Assembly (NCBI GenBank): GCA_964629885.1
Contig: CAZVRJ010000006.1
Location: 1 to 64,000, forward strand
Source of the DNA: CAYWCV01 sp964629885
GTDB taxonomy: Bacteria; Bacteroidota; Rhodothermia; Balneolales; CAYWCV01
Direction of reading: 5' to 3'
Length of the DNA: 64,000 nt
Shown one piece after another: positions 1-11,055 of this stretch (positions within the stretch are counted from its first letter, which is position 1; the number at the start of each line of letters is the position of its first letter). A program made the position numbers and the translations under genes. The notes beneath the pieces were generated by a model. That model was not told the DNA's origin. It made no database searches and was given only the letters and a program-made list of their open reading frames with translations.

Positions 1-184
1 CCAACATATTCTTCCAATTCTGTGCTGTTTACCTCTCGCTAAGTTGTTTTGTTGTCGTTTTGGTTGTTGCTAAATTGGACGCTATCCGAAGTTTGGAAGA
101 CGTGGCGGGCGGGCCAGTCGACCGCTTTTCGGTAACTGTACCTATAAGCAGAACATAAAGATACGTAAAACTTGAGACGATATT

Positions 185-2173
185 TTGTCAAAGCCTAAAA
201 AAAATATTTTAACCCACGATCAGGCACGTCACATCTACCACGAACTTGTGCTGCCGCGGGCAATTGAGGAACGCATGCTCAAGCTGTTGCGGCAGAACAA
301 AATCGCAAAATGGTTCAGCGGAATCGGCCAGGAGGCGATAGCTGTCGGCGCCACGATGTCGATGCAAAATGATGACGTTATCATGCCCATGCACCGCAAT
401 TTGGGCGTTTTTACTACTCGGAGAGTCGACTTCTACCGCCTATTCTGCCAGCTGTTTGGCAAGGCCGACGGGTTCACCGAAGGACGAGAAAGGTCATTCC
501 ATTTCGGCATTCCAGAGTACAATATCATCGGCATGATATCCCACTTAGGTGCGATGCTCCCGGTTGCCGACGGCATCGCCCTCGCATCAAAATTGCGTGG
601 TCAAAACAGAGTTGTGCTCAGTTTTTCAGGAGATGGCGGCACCAGTGAGGGTGATTTTCACGAAGCTGTGAACCTAGCAGCCGTCTGGGGATTACCGGTC
701 ATTTTCCTGATCGAGAACAACGGATACGGTCTGTCGACTCCTACTCGCGAACAGTTTGTCTGCGATTCGTTGGCTGACCGGGCCAAAGGATACGGCATCA
801 AGGGATATTCGATCGACGGCAACAACGTGACAGAAGTGATGGACACCGTTTCAAAATTGCGAGGCGAGGTTCTCAACAATGGCATGCCTGTGATACTCGA
901 AGCCCGCACATTCCGCATGCGCGGACACGAGGAAGCATCAGGTACTGCCTATGTCCCCGACGAGTTAATGAAGGAATGGGCCGCAAAAGACCCAATCAAA
1001 CGTTTTGGCGAACGCATGATCGCAGATGGACTGCTTACCGAAGATGATCTTGTAAGCATCCGCAAGGCAGCCGAATCGCTCTACTCTTCAGATTTAGAAC
1101 GTGCCCTCACTGCAGATTATCCAATTGCAGATACGAACGCGCACATGGCGAGAGTTTATGCTCCAACTCCCGAACCACAAGCCGTAATTGGTGCAGCTAC
1201 TAAAGAGGCAAGGTATTTAGATGGAATCCGGGATGCTTTGCACCAAAGGATGACAGAAGACCCTGAAATGGTGATCATTGGACAAGACATTGCTGAGTAT
1301 GGTGGTGTATTCAAAATTACCGACGGGTTTCTTGGTGAGTTTGGCAAAGAGCGTATTAGGAACACACCAATCATCGAATCGGGTGCTATTGGTGCAGCGA
1401 TGGGGTTGGCATTGGAGGGCATATCAAGCATCGTAGAAATGCAATTTGCCGATTTTGTGTCGTGCGGGTACAACCAAATTGTGAATAATCTCGCCATATC
1501 GCATTACAGATGGTCACCTCCCCTTTCTGTCACCATACGACTGCCGTACGGTGGTGGTGTGGGTGCTGGACCCTACCACTCTCAGTGCCCTGAGGGGTGG
1601 TTCATGCAACATCCCGGTCTGAAGATTGCTGTACCAGCAACTGTCGAGGATGCACAGCTTCTGACGTACTCGGCACTCATCGATCCCAATCCAGTACTCG
1701 TCTTTGAACACAAGAAGCTTTATCGTGGTTTGAAAGGTCACATCCACGAAAAGGCATGGTACGAACCATTCGGTAAGGCAAGAGTTCACCGTGAGGGCCT
1801 AGATATGACGATCGTGACCTACGGGATGGGGGTTCACTGGGCAACGGCGGCCGCTGAGGCAGCAGAAGTATCTAACGGAACTAGTATTGAAGTTATCGAT
1901 TTACGCACGCTTGTCCCATTCGATCTTGAAACAGTATTGCAGAGTGTACGAAAAACAGGACGAGTACTCTTGCTTCAAGAGCCTTCAATCACACTAGGGC
2001 CATCAAGCGAATGGGCCGCATTGATTGCCGAGCACGGATTTCAGTGGCTAGATGCACCAGTAGTTCGCTGTGCGTCGCTAGACACGCCAGTACCCACTTC
2101 CACATCGTTGGAAGCAGATTATTTGGCCAGCTCTCGGTTGCCGTCTGCTATCGACCGTCTTCTTCGATACTAG
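185..2173 (+). CDS. Fused 2-oxoacid dehydrogenase E1 component, alpha and beta halves in one chain
   Basis: This is the thiamine-diphosphate-dependent E1 of a 2-oxoacid dehydrogenase complex (branched-chain 2-oxoacid or pyruvate type). It decarboxylates the oxoacid and passes the acyl group to the lipoyl domain of E2. The alpha half covers about residues 10-330 and holds the ThDP motif, GDG at 149-151 through NN at 178-179. The beta half covers about 340-662, with IGQDIAEYGG near its start. At 662 residues it fits the fused E1 proteins common in Bacteroidota. The start is TTG with no good upstream ATG. No E2 or E3 gene lies in the window, so the substrate cannot be fixed; branched-chain oxoacid is my best guess. 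Its 3' end overlaps the convergent small gene at 2148-2363. Confidence 0.9.
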   Translation: MSKPKKNILTHDQARHIYHELVLPRAIEERMLKLLRQNKIAKWFSGIGQEAIAVGATMSMQNDDVIMPMHRNLGVFTTRRVDFYRLFCQLFGKADGFTEGRERSFHFGIPEYNIIGMISHLGAMLPVADGIALASKLRGQNRVVLSFSGDGGTSEGDFHEAVNLAAVWGLPVIFLIENNGYGLSTPTREQFVCDSLADRAKGYGIKGYSIDGNNVTEVMDTVSKLRGEVLNNGMPVILEARTFRMRGHEEASGTAYVPDELMKEWAAKDPIKRFGERMIADGLLTEDDLVSIRKAAESLYSSDLERALTADYPIADTNAHMARVYAPTPEPQAVIGAATKEARYLDGIRDALHQRMTEDPEMVIIGQDIAEYGGVFKITDGFLGEFGKERIRNTPIIESGAIGAAMGLALEGISSIVEMQFADFVSCGYNQIVNNLAISHYRWSPPLSVTIRLPYGGGVGAGPYHSQCPEGWFMQHPGLKIAVPATVEDAQLLTYSALIDPNPVLVFEHKKLYRGLKGHIHEKAWYEPFGKARVHREGLDMTIVTYGMGVHWATAAAEAAEVSNGTSIEVIDLRTLVPFDLETVLQSVRKTGRVLLLQEPSITLGPSSEWAALIAEHGFQWLDAPVVRCASLDTPVPTSTSLEADYLASSRLPSAIDRLLRY

Positions 2174-2363
2174 GATCTCTAAGCAGCGATAGGGCATTCA
2201 TACCTGATTTGGCACTTCTCACAAACGCTGCCAATTCAGGCTTTGATGCCATATATTCTTCAAACACCTCAGCTATTGCACGATCCATCGTCGAATCCAA
2301 ATAGTCGCAGATGTAATCAGACAGCCCATCCACCTGTGTGAAATCAAGTCGTTCTGTTGCCAT
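2148..2363 (-). CDS. Small anti-sigma-like protein without zinc ligands, hypothetical
   Basis: This 71-residue protein starts at the ATG at 2363; a longer frame opens 12 codons earlier but adds only a lysine-rich lead. The pattern is a short N-terminus, then LSDYICDYLDSTMDRA, an amphipathic helix, a PELAAFVRSA helix and a leucine-rich end. That resembles the helical zf-HC2/anti-sigma domain (usually YLDGEL followed by a Cys-rich helix). Here the usual His and Cys zinc ligands are missing and there is no membrane segment. It lies directly downstream of holA on the same strand, and its last 26 bases overlap the end of the convergent E1 gene. The fold resemblance is by eye only; function is unknown. 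Confidence 0.55.
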   Translation of the reverse strand: MATERLDFTQVDGLSDYICDYLDSTMDRAIAEVFEEYMASKPELAAFVRSAKSGMNALSLLRDPSIEEDGR

Positions 2364-2456
2364 TATTTTATTTTCTTTCAACTCAGACAATTTCAACACT
2401 CCATCTGTTTTATCTGATTGTTTTTTTATACGTCAGTTAATGTCAAAAGTTTCATT

Positions 2457-3557
2457 TTATCGAGCCAAATGTATGTCCCGCAATTTCCTTAACGTTGTAT
2501 ACAGCACATCGTGTGGCTCAGAATGACCCATCCCCTTAATTGCAGAGTCTGCATCTAACAATGTCTCGAAAATGGCCGGATATGATGAAACTGAGATACG
2601 AAGGGCATCTCGGTACAGGTTATCGAAGTAAAAACCGTGGCGTCCTACTTGGGATCCAATTTCAGATTTTGGGACTTTTTTGTCGTTTAAGCGAGCAATT
2701 TGCCAAAGAGTGGTGTATTGTGATATCAAATACCCATTGAGCCCAATCACACCTGAAACCGGAGTATCTGCCGCTTCGACAACAATTCGACCCAACTCAA
2801 ACAGATTTCCCGATTTGTTGCCAAATAGCGTGTCCTTGACATCAAAAACAGCCGCCTCTTTATGCTCGGTTGCCAACAATCTAACCTGCTCGGCCGATAT
2901 CCCCTTCCCCTCTTTGTCGTACTGCGCCAATTTGGCTAGTTCGTGACTAAGAACAAGAAGATCGTTTCCCGATATGTCGATCAACAGCTCGGCTGCTTCC
3001 GGTTGGATGCTTGTGTTGTGTACCGCCTTAGTTTGATTGCTGATCCATCCAATCAGCTGCCTGTGATCCAATCGATTCAATTCAGCAGCATGGCAAACCG
3101 ATCGATTTCTGAGAGCTTTCCCGAGTTTGGTGTTTGCTGGAACAGATGTTGTATCGATCAAGAAAAGGACACAGGTCGGATTGGGCTTCTCAAGGTAGCG
3201 AAGCAGCTCATCGTGTGTAGTCGATCCTGATTCTTCGTCGTCAGAATCACTTGCTTTACGGCGATCGAACATCGACATGAAATCACGGACAACTACAACC
3301 CGCAGATCGGCCATCATTGGATAGGTCCTGCAGGCATCGATTACGCGTGCCACTCTGACTTCCCTGCCCGATATAACGTCTAGGTTAAAATCTTCAAACC
3401 CGCTCGGCACCAATTCTTTTGCTACCGGGATGCTTGCGTCTAGATACCAGCTCTCCTCACCGTAGATCCAATACACCTGCGATGGCTTACCCGAGAGGAC
3501 GCTTGCCTTTAATTCCTCGAAATTTCGGAGGGTATCAGCAGGTTGCTGCTTGGCCAT
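2457..3557 (-). CDS. holA: DNA polymerase III subunit delta
   Basis: This is the clamp-loader delta subunit, which opens the beta sliding clamp and loads it on DNA with the DnaX and delta-prime subunits. The 366-residue chain has the expected layout. An N-terminal AAA-like domain contains VYWIYGEESWYLD where a Walker A would sit, but no functional P-loop, as is normal for delta. A middle lid domain contains LLIDISGNDLLVLSHELAKLA, and a C-terminal helical collar ends with DVLYTTLRKLRDIH. It starts at ATG 3557, only 6 bases after asnS ends, so the two are likely cotranscribed. Delta is poorly conserved; the call rests on layout and these two motifs. Confidence 0.88.
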   Translation of the reverse strand: MAKQQPADTLRNFEELKASVLSGKPSQVYWIYGEESWYLDASIPVAKELVPSGFEDFNLDVISGREVRVARVIDACRTYPMMADLRVVVVRDFMSMFDRRKASDSDDEESGSTTHDELLRYLEKPNPTCVLFLIDTTSVPANTKLGKALRNRSVCHAAELNRLDHRQLIGWISNQTKAVHNTSIQPEAAELLIDISGNDLLVLSHELAKLAQYDKEGKGISAEQVRLLATEHKEAAVFDVKDTLFGNKSGNLFELGRIVVEAADTPVSGVIGLNGYLISQYTTLWQIARLNDKKVPKSEIGSQVGRHGFYFDNLYRDALRISVSSYPAIFETLLDADSAIKGMGHSEPHDVLYTTLRKLRDIHLAR

Positions 3558-3563
3558 AGTTGA

Positions 3564-5078
3564 TTATGGGTACAAACGTCCTAATAGACGTGGAAATGGG
3601 ATGGTTTCGCGAACGTGCTTTAGGCCACATACCCAAGCAACTGTACGTTCGAGTCCCAATCCGAATCCGGCATGTGGGACTGATCCGAACTTACGAAGAT
3701 CTAAGTACCAGTCAAAGGCTTCTTCTGGTAATTCGTGTTCTTTTATCATCCGAAGAAGCTCATCGAGATTATCCTCACGCTGAGCGCCACCTATGATTTC
3801 GCCATAACCCTCAGGAGCGAGCACGTCTACGGCCAATGCTTCTTTCGGATTGTTTGGATCTTTTTTCATATAAAACGCCTTAATGGAAGCCGGGTAGTTA
3901 TACACCAACAACGGCCGGTCATACTTCATGGTTAGGAGCGTTTCATCGCTACCTCCGAAATCGTCGCCCCATTGACGACTAGTTGCCGACTCCCTCCAGA
4001 CAGGAATATTACGTAAATCTTCCTCGATTTCTTCGAGACGATTACGTATATCTTTTTGTCTGCGTTCTATTTGAAACTTTCTACCCTTCTTCGCATTTCC
4101 GTGCTCTGCAGTAATATCTACTAATTCTTTCTCTATTTCAGCCTGCTCATTTTGACGATCGGTCACCATTTGATCAATCATGGCCATCATGTCGTCGCTA
4201 CGAAGCATATCGACTGCCTCGGTGTAACTGATTCGCGGAAATGGCTTCTGGATGTTTTCGAGTTTACTAAGATCACGCTCGAGAATCTTCAGCTCGTTCT
4301 GATTTTTTTGCAGCACAGTTTGGACGATGTGCACCAACATGTCTTCGGCGAGATCCATGTTCATCTTAAGATCGTAGAACGCCATTTCGGGCTCTATCAT
4401 CCAAAACTCAGTGAGATGTCGACGCGTCTTCGACTTCTCCGCACGAAATGTCGGACCAAAGGTATAAATGCGTCCATGGGCCATGGCAAGCGCCTCGCCG
4501 TACAACTGTCCAGATTGCGACAAATAGGCCTTCTTGTCGAAATAGTCCGTCTCAAACAGTGTAGTGGTACCCTCAACGGCATTACCCGTGAATATGGGAG
4601 CATCCATCTGCATAAAGCCGCGATCTTGAAAGAAAGAGTGGATCGCAAAGATGATGGTGTTGCGAACTTGCATCGCAGCCCACTGGCGCGAACTGCGCAG
4701 CCAGAGATGACGGTTGTCCATCAAGAACTCAACACCGTGCTCTTTCGGCGTGATTGGGTATTCCTTAGAAATTTGGATCACCTCAATGCTTGTCACTTGG
4801 ACTTCGACGCCGCCCATCCCTCTCTCATCTGCCACAACATTCCCTACCACACGCAGTGAGCTCTCCTGAGTAAGCGATACTGCATCCTCAAAAACATCGG
4901 CTGCGACGTCGCTCTCGCTAACTACGCACTGCACCATACCCGTTCCGTCGCGCATGATAAGGAAGATCAAACCTTTGCTCTCACGTTTGTTGAAAACCCA
5001 GCCTTGAAGCGTTACACCAGAACCCACATATGCTTTTAGGTTGCGGATGTCGGCTGTTGGATGAATGGAGGCGCTCAT
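3564..5078 (-). CDS. asnS: Asparaginyl-tRNA synthetase with charged helical insert
   Basis: This class II synthetase charges tRNA-Asn. An N-terminal OB-fold anticodon domain (about residues 10-105) precedes the catalytic core. Motif 2 is FRAEKSKTRRHLTEFWMIEPE (about 212-232), motif 3 is GFGLGLERTV (471-480), and the chain ends with HVRETIPFPR, typical of AsnRS. At 504 residues it is longer than most bacterial AsnRS (about 430-470). The extra length is a highly charged, probably coiled-coil stretch at about 293-370, between motifs 2 and 3. AspRS is the alternative, but the C-terminal PFPR signature favours AsnRS. It starts 13 bases after the M16 protease gene and precedes holA by 6 bases. Confidence 0.93.
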   Translation of the reverse strand: MSASIHPTADIRNLKAYVGSGVTLQGWVFNKRESKGLIFLIMRDGTGMVQCVVSESDVAADVFEDAVSLTQESSLRVVGNVVADERGMGGVEVQVTSIEVIQISKEYPITPKEHGVEFLMDNRHLWLRSSRQWAAMQVRNTIIFAIHSFFQDRGFMQMDAPIFTGNAVEGTTTLFETDYFDKKAYLSQSGQLYGEALAMAHGRIYTFGPTFRAEKSKTRRHLTEFWMIEPEMAFYDLKMNMDLAEDMLVHIVQTVLQKNQNELKILERDLSKLENIQKPFPRISYTEAVDMLRSDDMMAMIDQMVTDRQNEQAEIEKELVDITAEHGNAKKGRKFQIERRQKDIRNRLEEIEEDLRNIPVWRESATSRQWGDDFGGSDETLLTMKYDRPLLVYNYPASIKAFYMKKDPNNPKEALAVDVLAPEGYGEIIGGAQREDNLDELLRMIKEHELPEEAFDWYLDLRKFGSVPHAGFGLGLERTVAWVCGLKHVRETIPFPRLLGRLYP

Positions 5079-5091
5079 GATGAAAAGTCGA

Positions 5092-6339
5092 TTATTCGGG
5101 TTGAAGTACTGTTTCTACAAAAGATTCGGAATTTAAGAATTGCCCAGCAAAATCTTGCACAGATTCGGCCGATACAGCGTCAATCTCTGCCACAAGCTCG
5201 TCGAGTGGCACATAGCGATCATAATAAATCTGGCTCTTTGCCAATCGTGTCATTCGGTTGCTCATGTTCTCCTGAGCTAACAGAAGCTTTCCTTTAAGCT
5301 GCGACTTAGCCTCGAACATCTCCTGATCGGTCAACTTCTCGTCCTGGAGCTTCTTCAGCTCAACCAGAATCAAATCACGTACATGGTCAAGATACTCCTT
5401 GTCGGTTCCTACATACACGCCGAACATTCCAGTGTCGCTGAACGATTGGATGAAACTGTTCACAGAATAGCAGTAGCCGTACTTTTCGCGGATATTCTGG
5501 TGAAGGCGAGCACTCATCCCACCGCTAAGAACGGTATTCAAGAGTAGCAGTTGATAGCGAAGCGGATCTGCGTTCGAAAGACCCTGCCGACCGATGATGT
5601 AATGGGTCTGCTCAATAGCCTTTGTCAGCACTCTACGATCGCCTACGACGGGCTTGTCGGGCAATTGTTGCGGTGCATGAGAGGCAGTGTTCTTGTTCGA
5701 GGCCACACGACCATCGAAAAACCCATTGATGCAATCCATAACTGTGTCATGGCTCACGTTACCGGCTGTGGCGATGATCATGTTTGATGGGAAGTATCGA
5801 TTATCTACGTACTCGAACAACGCATCTTGCGAGATTGATTTAACAGTTTCCTCATACCCGATGATTGGACGACCGAGAGGGTGTTTTCCAAATAATTGGT
5901 TGGAGAATTCTTCGAAGATATAATCATCCGGTGAATCCTTGTACATCTTCATCTCCTCGAGAACCACCTTCTTCTCTTTGGTTATCTCCTCGGATGGAAA
6001 AGTAGAGTTGTTCACCATGTCCGACAACACATCGATGGCGACTGGAAGATGAGAGTCGAGGCACCGGGCATAATAGCAGGTGTACTCAGTACCCGTGAAG
6101 GCATTCAAGTGTCCACCAAGGCTTTCGAGCGCAGCCGCAACCTGATATGGGGTGCGTTTAACTGTTCCCTTAAAAAACATATGCTCTAGGAAGTGGGTTA
6201 TGCCCGCTTGCTGATCTGTTTCGTTACGACTGCCAGTTTTTATCCAAAAACCAATGCTTGCACTTCGCACCGAATCGATGGGTTCGGTGATGACCTGCAG
6301 CCCGTTCGATAAAACGGATCTCTCAATGCGTTCTGTCAT
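5092..6339 (-). CDS. M16 family zinc metallopeptidase (processing-peptidase-like)
   Basis: This is an insulinase/mitochondrial-processing-peptidase family protease, probably cytoplasmic since no signal peptide is visible. The inverted zinc motif HxxEH appears as HFLEHMFFKGT about 50 residues from the start, and EEMKMYKDSPDD follows about 75 residues later with the third ligand glutamate. The start is set at 6339 (415 residues) because AGGAG lies 7 bases upstream. The longer frame opening at 6372 would run into the hairpin at 6373-6402 that ends the pnp unit. Position next to pnp is common for this family (YmxG of Bacillus). The substrate is unknown. Confidence 0.92.
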   Translation of the reverse strand: MTERIERSVLSNGLQVITEPIDSVRSASIGFWIKTGSRNETDQQAGITHFLEHMFFKGTVKRTPYQVAAALESLGGHLNAFTGTEYTCYYARCLDSHLPVAIDVLSDMVNNSTFPSEEITKEKKVVLEEMKMYKDSPDDYIFEEFSNQLFGKHPLGRPIIGYEETVKSISQDALFEYVDNRYFPSNMIIATAGNVSHDTVMDCINGFFDGRVASNKNTASHAPQQLPDKPVVGDRRVLTKAIEQTHYIIGRQGLSNADPLRYQLLLLNTVLSGGMSARLHQNIREKYGYCYSVNSFIQSFSDTGMFGVYVGTDKEYLDHVRDLILVELKKLQDEKLTDQEMFEAKSQLKGKLLLAQENMSNRMTRLAKSQIYYDRYVPLDELVAEIDAVSAESVQDFAGQFLNSESFVETVLQPE

Positions 6340-6372
6340 TTCGTCTCCTGTAATTTGTTCTATCAAGCACAA

Positions 6373-6402
6373 AGAGCGCCCGTCTACAAGACAAGGCGCT
6401 CT
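6373..6402 (-). terminator. Hairpin after pnp
   Basis: AGAGCGCC and GGCGCTCT form a perfect 8-bp stem with a 14-base loop, just downstream of pnp on the minus strand. The following tract (TTGTGCTTG) is only weakly U-rich, so termination may be partial and the M16 gene could be read through. Confidence 0.55.
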
Positions 6403-6424
6403 CTGTTAAACCATTATTGAGAAA

Positions 6425-8527
<2,103 letters not shown>

Positions 8528-8578
8528 CTTTTCCTTTTCAAATTAACGGCTTTGTTGCAACCACCTTCATGTGAATGG

Positions 8579-8621
8579 TACGTTCAGACAGCGGTGACCG
8601 CATGTTTACCGACTGAACGTG
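8579..8621 (-). promoter_or_regulatory. Stem-loop in pnp leader
   Basis: ACGTTCAG (8580-8587) and CTGAACGT (8613-8620) form an 8-bp stem, extendable by a G-U pair. The enclosed GCGG TGA CCGC can form a second small hairpin. It lies 52 bases upstream of the pnp ATG and has no U-tract, so it is not a terminator. In E. coli the pnp leader carries an RNase III-cleaved hairpin used for autoregulation; the same role here is inference. Confidence 0.5.
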
Positions 8622-8626
8622 ATCTG

Positions 8627-8660
8627 CAAAAACAAAGAAGGCACGCCATTCCGTGCCTTC
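8627..8660 (-). terminator. Intrinsic terminator after rpsO
   Basis: On the minus strand GAAGGCACG, a 6-base loop and CGTGCCTTC form a perfect 9-bp stem, followed by TTTGTTTTT. It starts 10 bases after the rpsO stop codon. Confidence 0.88.
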
Positions 8661-8670
8661 CTGCATCCGA

Positions 8671-8940
8671 TTATTTACGAATATTCAGAGCTTTGATCAG
8701 CTCGCGGTACCCCTCGAGGTTGTGCTTCATGAGGTAGTCGAGCAGATTGCGTCGCTTTCCTACCAGCTTAAGAAGCCCAAGACGCGTTGAGTGGTCTTTT
8801 TTGTGGGTCTTGAGGTGTTCGGTGAGGCGATTGATGCGCTCTGTGAAAATGGCGATCTGGACTTTGGTGTTGCCGGTGTCCTTGGGGTCGCTGCCAAACT
8901 TGCTGATGATGGCAAGTTTTTCTTCCTGTGTGATATTCAT
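8671..8940 (-). CDS. rpsO: 30S ribosomal protein S15
   Basis: This is the small-subunit primary binding protein that organises the central domain of 16S rRNA. The 89 residues match the family's usual length. The conserved core is plain: DTGNTKVQIAIFTERI, LTEHLKTHKKDHSTRLGLL and VGKRRNLLDYL. A likely promoter (8966-8996) lies between ribF and this gene and a strong terminator follows, so rpsO may have its own transcript besides read-through from the rimP operon. Confidence 0.98.
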   Translation of the reverse strand: MNITQEEKLAIISKFGSDPKDTGNTKVQIAIFTERINRLTEHLKTHKKDHSTRLGLLKLVGKRRNLLDYLMKHNLEGYRELIKALNIRK

Positions 8941-8965
8941 GATATCCGCTTTAGATGTTACTATG

Positions 8966-8996
8966 CTAAAGTAGATCGGTACAGTGTATCTGCAAA
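8966..8996 (-). promoter_or_regulatory. Bacteroidota-type promoter before rpsO
   Basis: On the minus strand TTTG (8993-8996), 19 bases and TACTTTAG (8966-8973) match the Bacteroidota sigma consensus TTTG, 19-21 bases, TAnnTTTG with one mismatch. It sits 26 bases upstream of the rpsO ATG. Confidence 0.45.
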
Positions 8997-9014
8997 GATC
9001 GATAAGCTCGTAAT

Positions 9015-9950
9015 TTACCTATTTAACAGCGCAATAGCAAGTGCTCGATCTGTATCCAACTGACCACGCAGTGCATCAAGGCTCTCGAATTTTACTTCAT
9101 CGCGGATGCGCGCCTCAAAATGCACCGTTATTTTCTTTCCATACAAATCACCATCATATCCAATGATGTACACTTCCAGGCGCGGCTCATCGCTGAACCC
9201 AAAAGTAGGCCTGTACCCAATGTTCATCATGCCTAGGAATAATCCATCTTCAATTTCAACACGGACGGCGTAGACCCCCACTTTGGGGATTATCTTACGT
9301 GGATCGTTCAACTTAATATTTGCCGTGGGGTAGCCTATTGTCCGCCCTCTGGCATCACCGTGAACCACGATGCCCGAAATACGGTACGATCGATCAAGAA
9401 ATTGCTTCACGAGCTCTATGTCGCCCTCTTGCGACAGAGCCCTTCGCGCAGAGCTGCTGCTCACAACAAAATCGTTGACCTCACGCGCCTCGACCACCTC
9501 CACCGAAAATCCCAACTCCAGGCCGAGAGATGTCACGGTAGACCTGTCCCCTTCCCGGTCGCGTCCAAAGTGGTGATCATAGCCAATGATGAATGTATTG
9601 AGGCCGATCTTGCCGTATATCACATCCCTTAAGAAGGTAGATGAATCCATCAACGAAAAATCGCGATTGAATGGAATAACCACCATTGTGTCGACGCCCA
9701 AATCCGCTAATATTTCAGATCTTTCCTTAGGAGTCGTGAGTAGTCCAATACCCTGATTTCCAGGTTGCAAGATTTCACGAGGATGAGGATCAAATGTGAC
9801 AACGACACTTCTTCCGCCAATTTCGCGCGCCCTATCTACAAGCCTATGAATAAGCTCCCTGTGCCCTGCGTGCACGCCATCGAATGTGCCGACAGTTACC
9901 ACAGAGTCCATATCTCGAACCACGTCGGCAAGCATGACTAAATTACTCAT
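9015..9950 (-). CDS. ribF: Bifunctional riboflavin kinase / FAD synthetase
   Basis: This enzyme converts riboflavin to FMN and then FAD. The N-terminal FAD synthetase (nucleotidyltransferase) domain has GTFDGVHAGHRELI (about 22-35) and VVTFDPHPREIL. The C-terminal riboflavin kinase domain has GRTIGYPTANIKL (about 204-216) and VGVYAVRVE. At 311 residues it is the normal bifunctional length. It overlaps the end of truB by 4 bases, so translation is probably coupled. TruB-RibF-RpsO is a widely conserved order. Confidence 0.96.
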   Translation of the reverse strand: MSNLVMLADVVRDMDSVVTVGTFDGVHAGHRELIHRLVDRAREIGGRSVVVTFDPHPREILQPGNQGIGLLTTPKERSEILADLGVDTMVVIPFNRDFSLMDSSTFLRDVIYGKIGLNTFIIGYDHHFGRDREGDRSTVTSLGLELGFSVEVVEAREVNDFVVSSSSARRALSQEGDIELVKQFLDRSYRISGIVVHGDARGRTIGYPTANIKLNDPRKIIPKVGVYAVRVEIEDGLFLGMMNIGYRPTFGFSDEPRLEVYIIGYDGDLYGKKITVHFEARIRDEVKFESLDALRGQLDTDRALAIALLNR

Positions 9951-10675
9951 CGAACTACCTCAAAATCAGATATGATCAAAGCATTCTCAACACTGAAATG
10001 ACCCGTATGAGTTCGCCTCAACGATGCCAGTGTACCACACGTGTCCAATGCCCGCCCAAGATCAAAAGCCAACGACCTAATGTAGGTACCTTTGCTGCTC
10101 TTAATTTCGTAAACCAGCAAAGGTATGTCAATCTTGATCGGCACCCATCCATGAATCGTCACATTTCTGGGCTTGATCTCAACAACCTCACCTTTTCTTG
10201 CTTTTTTATAGAGCGGTTGCCCGTCAACTTTCAGTGCCGAGTAGACGGGGGGAATCTGCGATATTTCACCCGTAAAATGCTTATTTATTACGTCATCTAC
10301 CATAGTCGACGTAACGTGTTCGAATGGCATTTCCTGTGATATGGGCGTTTCACGGTCATAACTGGGGGTTTCTCGTCCCAACAGAATGCCAGCTATGTAT
10401 GTCTTAGGCAATTCCTGAATCCGTTCGATCGTTTTGGTTGCCTTACCAAAGCAGACGATGAGCAGACCTTCGGCAGCGGGATCCAAAGTCCCTGCATGAC
10501 CAACTTTTTTAATTCCCAAAAAACGCCTGAGTCGGCGGACAATGGTAAAGCTGGTTGCGCCTAGATGCTTATCGATCAAAACGACTCCACCTAATTCTAT
10601 AGATGTGGGATCGGGCGGCCAGTTCGTTTTGTCGTACACCGGAAATCCCATCCAGGTGTTAGACTGCTCGCTCAT
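9947..10675 (-). CDS. truB: tRNA pseudouridine(55) synthase
   Basis: TruB makes pseudouridine 55 in the T-loop of tRNAs. The catalytic aspartate lies in HAGTLDPAAEGLL (about 56-68), GTYIRSLAFDLG is present near residue 193, and the N-terminal domain has GVVLIDKHLGATSF. At 242 residues it lacks a large C-terminal PUA domain, as in many Bacteroidota. It overlaps rbfA by 4 bases at its start and ribF by 4 at its end. Confidence 0.95.
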   Translation of the reverse strand: MSEQSNTWMGFPVYDKTNWPPDPTSIELGGVVLIDKHLGATSFTIVRRLRRFLGIKKVGHAGTLDPAAEGLLIVCFGKATKTIERIQELPKTYIAGILLGRETPSYDRETPISQEMPFEHVTSTMVDDVINKHFTGEISQIPPVYSALKVDGQPLYKKARKGEVVEIKPRNVTIHGWVPIKIDIPLLVYEIKSSKGTYIRSLAFDLGRALDTCGTLASLRRTHTGHFSVENALIISDFEVVR

Positions 10676-11049
10676 TCTTCGACTTCGGGTTCAGGATTGT
10701 CCGAGTCTCCTCTTTGCTGGCGAATTTTCGTAAATACTTTTTCAATATTGTCGACATATTCGGCAGTGTCGTCCATATAGAACACCAACTCCGGAATGCG
10801 CCTTACTTGATGTCGGATTTTCTTCCCCAGCTCACCTCTTATGGCCGATGTGGAGGCTTGGATATGCCTGAATACCAATTCTCGGTTGCTACCACTCGAA
10901 AATATACTTAGGTAGATCTTTGCCATGCCAAGGTCTGGAGTCATCCGTACCTGTGTAACCGAAACCATAGCACCCTGCTGATAATCTCTGAGAATATCGC
11001 CGAGGTCGTTTCGGATTACATTAGACAATCTTTCGGTACGGATACTCAT
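10672..11049 (-). CDS. rbfA: 30S ribosome-binding factor A
   Basis: RbfA is a KH-fold assembly factor needed for late 16S rRNA maturation. The 125 residues begin with RTERLSNVIRNDLGDIL and contain VTQVRMTPDLGMAKIYLSI and the conserved RRIPELVFYMDDT. The acidic tail is a common extension. It follows infB by 6 bases in the classical nusA-infB-rbfA-truB order. Confidence 0.95.
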   Translation of the reverse strand: MSIRTERLSNVIRNDLGDILRDYQQGAMVSVTQVRMTPDLGMAKIYLSIFSSGSNRELVFRHIQASTSAIRGELGKKIRHQVRRIPELVFYMDDTAEYVDNIEKVFTKIRQQRGDSDNPEPEVEE

Positions 11050-11055
11050 CTCAAC

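Noticed and set aside
3641..3670. tRNA T-arm-like text (GTTCGAGTCCCAATCC)
   Set aside because: It lies inside asnS, and no matching acceptor, D-arm or anticodon stem is found around it.
8551..8561. A TGTTGCAA half-site in the pnp leader resembling the Fur-type palindrome
   Set aside because: It has no second half at the right spacing.
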